Assembly (NCBI GenBank): GCA_036925085.1
Contig: JAUPFP010000087.1
Location: 310,001-374,000 of the forward strand
Length of the DNA: 64,000 bases
Origin: Brachycybe producta
Taxonomy: Eukaryota; Arthropoda; Diplopoda; Playtdesmida; Andrognathidae
Direction: 5' to 3'
Part shown: piece after piece, positions 54,293-64,000 of the stretch
How the letters are laid out: the number at the start of each line of letters is the position of its first letter
Position numbering within the stretch: position 1 is the stretch's first letter
Position numbers and translations under genes: made by a program
Notes under the pieces: generated by a model
Databases searched by the model: none
Seen by the model: only the letters and a program-made list of their open reading frames with translations
Told to the model about the DNA's origin: nothing

Positions 54293-57200
54293 TTAGCCCA
54301 ATATTTGACCAACCTGACCAACATTATTAAGAGTTGGAGCAGCCAGAAGTCCGATCCTTTGTTTCCGTTTCCTCTGTTCTGTCATCTAAAACGAAAAATG
54401 TGTTTAAAGCTGGTTTTAAAGTGTAATTCTGTCTTTTAGGTACAAACTAAAGAGAAACTTAAATGTGTCTTGGAAACCAGAAGGGTAGGCCAACCACTTC
54501 AGGATATTTATATGTTGATACCTTTCAGAATAAGCTTTTTATGTCCGTTTGAAAATCACCCAACTTCAAACAGATGACATTTTTTTTAAATGTCAGTCTA
54601 TAAAAAGTTAATTTTTAAAATTAGCAACATGAAAATCTACTACTAAGGGATTCAGCTACAGTTCTAGTTTCTAACACACATTCTTTTAATCTTTAGTGTT
54701 CTTAATCTAAAACGCAGAATAAGCCAGAATTCGATAATTAAAAGCTTATTTCATGTCAATTACGAGAAGACAACAACACAAACCTGATCTCGAAGTTCGG
54801 CCAGTTGCTGCGACAATGTGATAACTAGTTTCTGAGTGGCTTCCAGATTAACTTGAAGTGTCCTGTAATATTCATTCTGGTCACTTTCAGTGTCGTTTTT
54901 TGATAACGACATTGCCTGCATTCTCGGAAACCAATCCAAGTTATAATCCTATAAGAGAGACATTCAAGATTCTAAATTACAAACGGTATGGTCGATGGCT
55001 GTTGGAAATCGGATGTTCGGAAACTCGCCTTCACCATCTCATAAACGTAACTTTCAGGTCCCGTAAATTCCGTCGGATCTTTCACTTTGACTAGCACGAT
55101 GAAATACAGATAGTGCCACATGTTGTGCTCGTTTTTAATGTGTTCGTCGAAAGATACCGTTTTATTATCGAAAGCCTTCCGCTCGATTCCTAACCGGAGA
55201 ATTGGAATAATACTAAGGTGACAACAAATTAGGGAAGGAGAAGAAACTCACCACAAATGAAGCAAGAATTTTTGAGTATCTCTTCTTTCTGTTGCTTCTC
55301 ACTTCTGAGATCAGCAAACGTGTCAATGATAACGCCAAAAATAAGATTCAAAACGATAATGATGACTATAAAAAAGAAGAGTAAATCGTAGACGATTCTA
55401 GCCATAAAAAGTGGTTCCTGTGAAATACAAAAAAAGTAACTTTCACACTTCAGACAAATAACACAAAAAGTGAAGTGTTGGGACAAATTACTAATCAAAT
55501 TAATTAATTACAATTACTCATTTTTCTCATCATTTCAATTACTAATCAGGAATGACAATTCCAAAACTAAATATAGAAAATCTGACAATAATTACAAAAA
55601 GTTAATAGAAAAAAAATGTAATTAAAAGTAATTGTATTTTTTAGAAAATTAATTACAATTACTAAGTTTCAAAAGTAATGTCTAGAATTACTAATTACTT
55701 GAATTTTAGTAAGTCAATACTTTAGAAGAAAAAAACTACTTCTCAAACAGTACAAAAAGAATAATGGCTCACTTTTGAGCTTGGAGATCGTAATACGTCT
55801 CCTATTCCACCACCGTTTCGTAGTCCTTGATTCAAAGTCGTTATGATGCACATTACTAACGAATCGCAAGCCCTTTCTTTTGGCGAGTCATCGTCATTTT
55901 CATTGTCATCTTTGTTTAGAGAAACATTTATGTGATCGGAAAGATAAAGAGATGATGAATTATCTCGTAAATTATCTGTTAAGTTATTGAATTCCATTGT
56001 GGCATTCGATGCGTTATGAAAGTGACTCGTATAAGAACCCTGATGAAGATTATTGTCACATGGAGTGGCGCCACCGGGAACACAATAACCGTCATTTGTC
56101 TGTAAACGTAAAACAGGATCCACTGAGAACAAGACAACATGAAAAAATTAATACATAGATGCGTTTATGTATGGTATGGAGATTCTAAATCACATCGTTT
56201 CTGGGGATCGACTTCCAATAAGAAATCATCCTTGAAGAACAAGAATCCGATGATAGAGAAAAGATAGACGAGAATGATTGCCAAGACTGCAGTCAAAATG
56301 ATTGAACGACCGTTCCGTGTGACGGAATTTATGACGTTCAGTAGCGTTTCCTCACGATAGACAACATCTAACAGCTTTTTTTTATGAAAAGAGAAACGTT
56401 TCAGATCGAAATAACCATTTAAACGAACCAAAAATCTCACCAAAATGCTGTAGAAAAACGGATGACCAATAAGGCCGAGAATACAGCAAACGAGATAAAG
56501 TAAATGGTAATGTAACTGAGAGTAAAATATCACTTCGCAAAATTTCTTCGAGAACGTTCCTTGATTCCCCATGATGCTGACCAAATGTACACCTTTGACC
56601 ACAACCTGTTTTTTTGTAAACATTAATACTTTAACTTGCTCAACAAACAGATGTGACACCCTGGCTATTTTTAGTGCAAGATTTACTGCAGTAAATGAGT
56701 CGAACATTGCTGAGAATCTCGCACAATATTTTACAAAAAAAAATGAAAGATGAGCATTTTTTGTAAAAAAACTACTACAAAAATGCTTGCGAGATTATTA
56801 TCACATTGGTAATTGCAATTTATTCAATGATAAATAGCAGTAAATTTTGCTTGTTACAGCTTAAGAAACTGACATTGAGCGTCCCTAGAAGTATGAGACT
56901 TGGTTGTAGCCCCAAAGAAAAAACCATTCGAAAGATCGTTGAAGCAACGAGAGACTTAATGGCGGACGGACGTGGAACGGTGATGATCACAGCTAAAGAG
57001 ATCAACATGATTGCCCAGATGAGAGCAGAAAGTCGAGAATCGAGTTCTACAAAATCATATGTAAAACGAGTAAGTTATAAAAGTTATAAGTCAATACAAA
57101 AACTTATTAACCAGTAGGATTGCTTTGTATTGGATAGAAAAAAGCAACAATGAGATTAATGAAGACAGCCAAGTTGAACGTTATGTTACTCCACACAGAC

Positions 57201-60200
57201 ATGTAGCTGCTCACAGAAGACAATAATGGCTGACCTATTTGAAAATGGAGCCAGTTTATATACAATTTTTTTTTTTACAAAATTAAGAGGAAAACGTACT
57301 TCGAAGCTTTTTCTGCCAATTCATTTCATTGTACATATCTTCACAGCGTTCAAAGAAATCGGACACTTTGCTTCCCTGATCATCTCGTTCAGCCGTGTGA
57401 TACACTTTCATTTTGGTTTCATCTGTCAGAAACTCACAGATGGACGGAACCGGAAACACGATTCTTTCCATCTTACGATCTGCTCTGACAATCTACGTAA
57501 TCGAAACAAATTTCTTTACAAAATTGGTCACACACTCGACCGGCTAACGGCGACGATTACCTCGATCTGAGACGTGTGGCTAGAGTAATACTCGAGTGCG
57601 AGTGCAGCCTGACGATGTTTTTCTTCTTCCAGCGAAAAATTAAGGTTCAAACACGACGCCATCTCCTTATTGTGTTGAGCCAACTGATGACACAAGATGT
57701 AGATGTTATGCCCGACATCCTTCGGCGAAACGTCACCACTGTCCTCTTCATTTTCGTCAGCATCACAGTCCACATACGTCACACTTTCCTGATGGTAAGC
57801 TGCCGATGCAACTAACAACTACAAACACAAACGAAACTCGGTTCTAAATCAGAACAAACTAATGGTACATTGTTCCCATACCAACTGCATTGGATTCATA
57901 TTGAACAAAATGCGCTCCGCATTCTCGCTATCTGCTCTGCTCTCGACGATGGCCAGAAGCAATTTAGAAGCATTATTCTAAAAGATTAAACCTCAGAATA
58001 CATACGAACAAAACATTCTCTCGGACACTTCTACCTTTAATTCCAGAACTAAATCCATTCGAGTCGAACCAAGAGGATTTATGTCATTTAAAATGAGAGC
58101 CGAAATTATATCGATTCCATTACTTTCATGACTAGCGATACAATTCTAGAAAACAATATGACAACATATCTTAAAAGTGAAACACAAGAAATTTACCCAT
58201 TTAAATTACTTGATTATCATGGCACGGGCCCTGACAATATTCGGTCAGTGTTTCAAGCGTCTGATTTATAAGAGATACATTATTTTCGTTAATATAAAGT
58301 CCCAAAAGGCCTAAACCTCCCGTGGTGCTCCCACAAATACAATCGAGAAACACGAGAGTTTCGGATACAAGGTTATAGTTCGTCTTGTTGTTCTGATGTC
58401 GCAAATAATTCTAAAAGAAGACAACCACAAGAATGAGGTTTTGAGAGCTTGAACAACAAAAAAAACGAGTTTGTGACTCACTTGCAATTCGTTATTGTGG
58501 TTCTCACATAAAAGCTGTAGAAAACGAAGAATCGGTTGTATCACGAGAACTATGTGAGACAATTTATCGTCACCATCTTTTCCTTTTGATTTATCCGTTT
58601 TGTCGGTGTGTAAGTCTTCAGAAGAAATACTTGCCGTACCTAACAACAACAAAGGCAACATTAGAGAAGGACATTTTTGAAATAAATATAAAATGAAAAA
58701 TCCGACCCACCGAAATTGCCAGTCTCGTGGTCTTCAGAAGAAAGAGGAACGTTCTTCACTTGATTGTAAGCTTTGCTAGTGGCCAAAGCGGCTTCATCCA
58801 ATTGCTCTTTAAGATCATCTGTTATAACACCGTTCTGCTTGGAAGCTAAAACAAAAAGTCAATCACGTTAAAAATACAAGAGATTTGTCAGTCAAGCTGC
58901 TGCAAATTACAAACACCTCTTCCTTTTCTTGACAACCGATCGCTATCTTTTCCTTTATCAAGACTGGAATTAGTATTCGGCGCCAAATCAGAAGTGCTCA
59001 CGGTAACAGTTGCTTTGATTTCTTCGTGAGCAGCTCTCATTTTCTGATAGAAAACTCGAAAGAACTTTTCAGAACAATTACCAAACTTTAACCTGTCATA
59101 AAGCGATTTCTGAAAAAACGAAAAACATAGCCAAATGTTTAACTTCCAAAGTAAAACATCAAATAAAACCCATTTAAGAACCTGAATAGCAGGATTTCCA
59201 CCTTCTAACAATGCGATTCCCAACTCTACACACTTTACAAAAATACGTTGACTAGGATTTTTCATAATGAGCTCGACAATTAGCTTTGAAGCACCTTGAC
59301 AGTCGAGATAGTGCTGAACCTGAGCAAGCTTCATTCGAGCGCGTTTCAAAAACACCGAACCAGGTCCGTGCGTCACGTCTGGAAGACTGCCTTGAGTATG
59401 ATGAGTTATAGGCGCATCACTAGAATCGGACGCATTTTCGATGTCTAGTTGCGTCTTATCGAAATAACGTTCCAACAACGACTGCCTCAAGGCCTCTCCC
59501 TAAATTAGTAAATAACTTTTTTAAAGAAAAATGTCAGACGAATGACTTGAAACCTTCTTACCCTCTTTAAATCATCTAATTCTTTAGATGTCAATGTGCT
59601 GACTTCGATTGCCTTTATAGGCCAAAAGCAGCATTGTATATACACATCAAATTAATTATTTTAACAATCACTTAATACATTTTTGAACTCTATTTATTTT
59701 GTGTTTCAGAAGAGCAAAAAAGAGGAGAAATTGAAATTGTTTTAGAAACTAAAACAGTAACTGCAATCACTTAATAGTATATTATTAGTTTCTGAAAACA
59801 CTTTAAAAGTTTCTCTTAATTTTGCTCATGAAAGGCAGAATAACGAGAGTTTGAATGGTGTTTACAGTTTAAAACTAGCTTAGCAATGAGATATGATATT
59901 TTCAACAGGTTTCCCACCAAAAATCAATTGTCTGCTTCCTAGAGTTTTGCAACGTAATTTCGTTAATTTTTTTTTCTGAAATACCTCAGTTCAAATTCAT
60001 TTTAGTTTCCTTTTTATTTATAGATTCTAGCAAACCATCAAAGATAAAAGTCCTCATAACACGTTCCAGTTGTGGGTTTTTAATGTAAGTTCCCTGAATA
60101 TCTAATCAAATTCCCATTATTTCAGGTTGGTGAGAAAAGTGTTGTAAATCGTAACAATATCACTCTCAATAATATCTCACTTTCAAAAAAATATATATCA

Positions 60201-63200
60201 CCTTTTCCCCATGATGCTCAATGGCCATCATATCCTTCAACGTCTGCAAAACGATGACACACAATTTTTCCTCATCTTTGTCTTCAAGCAAGAGTTCCGT
60301 GTGTTTTATTAGTCTTAAAAAATAAAACGTTCAAACTTAAGCGTAGCACGAAATAATTCTCGATGGATAGAAACTTTAAAGTACTTCGAAATAAAGCTTC
60401 CACTATCAGATTTCTTCGTGGTCGGAGGACAATTCTGAAACCCGGCCCTGTAGAGAACATCGACGAGAACGGACAACTCGGACTGAACCAAAGGTCTAAG
60501 TTGATCTTCTAACAAGCTCATTATGTGTTGCAGTCCGTCGATGATGCTACGATCATTGTGAAATATCTGTACTTGAGTAGCCTCTCGCTTCGGAGTACGA
60601 GTGGCCGCTAACCAACTGCGGCTACTTTTCTTAACTAGAGCTGCTTTGTCCATCATGTCAGTCACCTGACCATCAAGACTCGTTGGAACAGAAATTCCAT
60701 ATTTTCGAGCTAAAATAATGTTACATAGAATTTGCTACCTTCATATATGCCATATTTTACTGACAAATAAACGCCACAAAATAGTATATTTCTCACCGAT
60801 TTCGCTCAGAGTACGAACACAGTTGATAACATTGTAACGACGCTGAGCCGACAGCCACGTACAACTAGAAAGGTGATAAACTCGCTCTAACAGACGAATG
60901 TATATTGGCTGATGCATCTACGGGAGGAAGAAATTAATTTTATACGTAAGGACAATCGGTCATATAAGTCAAGATTTGCAAACAAATTTTATATAAAATT
61001 TTAAGTGATGAAAACGTAAAATAAAATAACTGTGAGGACAATTCAGTTTGAAGAAAATTCTAAATACTCACTGAATAGGTGAGTTCGAAATGATCTCTTG
61101 CATCTGCCAACTGGCGCTAAATTCATTGGCAGTCGAAGTAGTAGTCAAGGTAGCGAAGAATTTTGCGAGCAAAACGGCAACAAAAAAGGGGAACAAGATG
61201 CAGAGAAAAATAAAAGACAATTCATGCAATCAAATCATGCAGCAGGCGTTTGCATAACAACATGCCAAAAAAGAATTACATAAAACATTCCTTTCTTTTA
61301 AACATGCTGTTACAAAAAAAAAAATGGGTGCAGTTTTTTTATCACGGGATTGATCATTTCATTGGCAATCCAGAGTTCCCACCAAATACCAATTTTCATT
61401 AACACCCTGCTCCAAAGTATAAAATTTTTTCCAGGAAAATTTAGTAAATTTTTTCAATGTTAAAATGCACTGAAATTCAGTGGAATTATACAGTCTATTA
61501 TCTCCTTAAAGCTTTCGAATACATAAATGCAGTGACGCGTTTATATCTGTTGAGGCCAGTAGGGCTATTGCATTTCGTGGCCCCCGGCGTTTGACGATGT
61601 TTTTTCCCATTAAATTAAAAACCATCTAAAACTAACTAATATGAATTGCTTTATTTTTTCAAATCAAAATTTGAAGCCTTCTAAAAAAACATGTGTACAC
61701 TTCACTAAAGTTTTGACTTTTTGGAGCCCCTATAAACCGGAAGCCGTAGGTCAAAAATCGCCACTGCATAAATGCCTCGTTTCGTCTGCATTAGGAGTGA
61801 GCAAAGTTTTTTAAATTATTTATAGTTTCCTTTTAATTATACAGTCTTCCAAGCAAAGCGAGCCATCAAATAATAACAGTAATTTGAATTATTTCTTATT
61901 TTAACCCCACCCCACCCCAAGTTTTACAACCAAATGTCAAATTTTCAAAAGTCAAATTTTCTGTGGATTCAATGTTTTTCATGTTGATGGGAACGCTGCA
62001 GCCACTATGTTCACAACCAAATAATGTAAACGTGATAATCAATATTGCACAAACCTGAACAAGAGTGCTTTGATCAGAAAATGGAGAGCTGAAGAACGTC
62101 GTTATGACGCCAACGACACACTGCGTGACGTAGTCCTCAAGTAAAACATCAGCATGTTTTCGATCAATTGGAGACTTACACACCTGAGACCAAAAATATC
62201 AACATTTTGGATTTGACTGTATTCATGAGTGCTGTTTTACTAACGGTAGTGATGTCGACCAAGAAACTTTCAAAAAGTGTCCATATGTGATTGGTAACGT
62301 ATATCTCTTTCTTTTCGACTTCCGTGTCGATGTAGCAATGATTCAAGAAGTTAATGTACGCCTCCTTAACCTGAAAAAAGATGAAAGGTATTTCTGTTAT
62401 TAACCTTGCGAAGAAGTTGATCATGATTTTGTAATAATAATGGGTTGCTCCAACCTCCGGAATGCAGTCATCATGAGTCACAATCTTTTCGATATCGTCG
62501 AGAGGAATAAGCGAATGGCATTTTATCTCCGTGTTGACATTTTTGCCTTCAGTACACAATCCAAGCAATTTGACCAGATTGATGTGGTACGCAAGGGGAC
62601 TGCGTTCTTCCATTCGGTGCCTCTCGGACTGCATCATTTCGAGAAGGATTTTGAACGAGGCCTCGTCATTGTAAAGAACTAGAACTTCATCTCCGGCTGC
62701 CACAAGCTGCAGTCCAGCAATTGAACAAAATGATAAATTATATTGAGATGAGAAAGAACAATCCATAATCGTGGCAAACCTCCTGCATGACCATCCCTTG
62801 AGACCGTCTAATAAACTGGCTCTCAGCCTTTACAATCGTTTGCAAAAATCTCAAATATTGAACATGTTTTCCGTGTGTCTCGATACATTGAACAAAATGT
62901 TGCACGACGCGATCGCTAACTTCGCTACAAAGTTGAAGGTTGTCCCTAAAAATGCTACACATCGTTTGCGCCTCACGAATCTAAATATTTCAGACAGAAA
63001 CTGTCAAGTTACAAACAATAATTATTTCAATAATAAAACTTACTCCAGAGGTGAGAAAGAGGTTGATATGTTTTACGAGAAGACCCTGGTTTTGATGATT
63101 TCCTAAGCAAAAGTTTTGAAGAAATGTGTGAGCGAGTTGCATCACTTCATCCATCCTTGCATCTGCTTTATCGTAAGGAATTTGCAAAAGGTCAATCACG

Positions 63201-64000
63201 ACCGAATGAACGCCCATGTTCCTTAAAAGACGTTGCTCGTGTTTACGCGGCTTTATTTCAGCCGACACCTCTTGAATACACAGATTGTTCATTCTCCTCA
63301 AAATCTAATAAAACGGAGACATTATTTATTAAATTTTCCAAATGAAAACCCTATTTTTATAGAAAATCTCATTGCACACATTTTGTATTATTTTGTAGTT
63401 GTCCGATTGACTTCCATCTAACACCAGGCCCGGCAATCCAATGTCCAAGTCAAAAGAAGAGACGCGGCCAACAGACTAAAATGGAATAGTTGGTCAACAA
63501 AAAAGAAGCTCCGAAAACATGGTATCAAAAACACCTTGAGACTTTTCTCGGCATTGTCATCTGCAGAAGAAAGTTTCTGACGACTTGAAACTTCCTCATC
63601 TTCATCGTCCTTCTTCTTCTTGAGACTTTCACCGACTGTTTTGCTTTTGAAGACCCAAAGTTCAGACTTTTCGACAAGAATACGTAATTTATCCAGATCT
63701 TGTTTAATTTGTTTGTAATTGTCTATGTCACTGTTGGAAACAAGAAGTTGGACCTAAAATATATTTTAAAAAATCTTTTATTTTAACTTTGTGACCAACA
63801 AACACACAACATATTTTATTAATTTTCTTAACCTGTTTAAAGGCCTGCAAAACTTCCTGTCTCTGGCTAAAGTGACGGAACAACAGATGAAGAGCCTTCG
63901 AGACCAACGGTGCGTAATCATGCATGATTAAGTACATGAGTACACGTAAAAACGTCTTGCTTCCACCGAGATCCATATCGAGATCAGTGTGTTTATCGTT
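54293..64000 (-). CDS. ITPR: Inositol 1,4,5-trisphosphate receptor, C-terminal 30 exons (partial)
   Basis: An IP3-gated calcium channel of the ER membrane. From the window end downward the exons are 64000-63833, 63753-63535, 63475-63380, 63304-63044, 62980-62780, 62706-62455, 62370-62245, 62183-62055, 60917-60797, 60709-60385, 60313-60202, 59612-59562, 59499-59182, 59109-58917, about 58845-58712, 58639-58482, 58410-58210, 58145-58035, 57977-57882, 57818-57561, 57492-57300, 57234-57112, 57046-56874, 56605-56441, 56374-56194, 56122-55773, 55417-55252, 55189-55029, 54948-54784, 54385-54293. That is about 1,770 codons. The 5' half lies beyond 64000. Landmarks: [45 protein letters not shown] S4-S5 region ([19 protein letters not shown]), pore [16 protein letters not shown]6 [20 protein letters not shown] and [19 protein letters not shown], the C-terminal zinc-binding [15 protein letters not shown] and the end [14 protein letters not shown]. 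The luminal loop before the pore has five N-X-S/T sites. One intron uses a GC donor, and one 66-base intron is stop-free. Confidence 0.98.
54425..54720. mobile_element. Family A inverted-repeat element in the last ITPR intron
   Basis: The left end ATTCTGTCTTTTAGGTACAA and the right end AATCTAAAACGCAGAAT pair imperfectly. Inner words GAAACCAGAAGGGTAGGCCA and AGCTACAGTTCTAGTTTCTA match the 15563 copy. Confidence 0.75.
55418..55772 (-). other. ITPR intron with reiterated ATTAC-type sequence
   Basis: The words ATTACAATTACT, ACTAATTACTTGAA and AGTAATTGTA recur irregularly through this intron. It looks like a diverged simple repeat. Nothing else was recognised. Confidence 0.5.
59697..59842. mobile_element. 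Family A inverted-repeat element, short copy
   Basis: TTAGAAACTAAAACAGTAAC near 59743 faces TTAGTTTCTGAAAACACTTT near 59787, with outer ends TTTTGTGTTTCAGAAGAGCA and GCTCATGAAAGGCAGAATAA. The central part present in the other copies is missing. It lies in a 0.6-kb ITPR intron. Confidence 0.7.
60918..62054 (-). other. 1.1-kb ITPR intron
   Basis: It lies between the STLVQ and [10 protein letters not shown] exons. It contains text near 61365-61870 that resembles 59900-60060 in another ITPR intron (for example TTCCCACCAAA and TAGTTTCCTTTT...AAACCATCAAA), so both may carry fragments of one repeat. No exon was recognised; the 61-codon ORF at 61098 is chance. Confidence 0.5.

Overview
This is a window of animal (metazoan) nuclear DNA. 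Almost every gene is split by short introns with GT–AG borders. The products are animal proteins: a synaptotagmin-like/Bitesize protein, ZC4H2, TGS1, a FAM107 protein, SLC35E3, PSMD6/Rpn7, APPL and an IP3 receptor. The DNA is AT-rich and compact, with short foldback or terminal-inverted-repeat elements in introns and gaps. I cannot name the species. The very large disordered exon of the Bitesize-type gene suggests an invertebrate, possibly an arthropod; that is a weak inference. Exon borders were worked out by hand from splice signals, reading phase and recalled family proteins; no alignment or RNA data were available.

Layout. 2.1-15.0 kb (-): an 11-exon synaptotagmin-like/Bitesize gene of about 2,727 codons. 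17.1-18.1 kb (-): ZC4H2, 5 exons, 227 codons. 18.5-21.5 kb (+): TGS1 cap hypermethylase, head-to-head with ZC4H2. 22.8-34.8 kb (+): a gene joining an N-terminal SH3-like domain to a C-terminal FAM107 domain, with a second possible first exon at 26.4 kb. 36.9-38.9 kb (-): SLC35E3-like transporter. 39.3-40.0 kb (+): weak candidate for a small membrane protein. 41.8-44.7 kb (+): ankyrin-repeat protein. 46.0-48.0 kb (-): PSMD6/Rpn7, 389 codons. 48.5-53.0 kb (+): APPL, 20 exons, head-to-head with PSMD6. 54.3-64.0 kb (-): the last 30 exons of an IP3 receptor, cut by the window end.

The genes do not form one pathway. They are mostly housekeeping and trafficking genes: Rab/membrane traffic (Bitesize, APPL), RNA cap modification (TGS1), proteasome (PSMD6), Golgi/ER transport (SLC35E3) and ER calcium release (ITPR). 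ZC4H2/TGS1 and PSMD6/APPL are divergent pairs that may share promoters.

The most notable points are: at least two introns with textbook minor-spliceosome (U12-type) 5' splice sites, one of them AT–AC; three GC–AG introns; two short introns that are multiples of three with no stop codon; a 58-bp near-perfect hairpin at 36.5 kb; nine full CRE palindromes (TGACGTCA), all outside coding exons and four of them in one 0.8-kb stretch behind the Bitesize promoter; the SH3-FAM107 fusion; and several families of small inverted-repeat elements.
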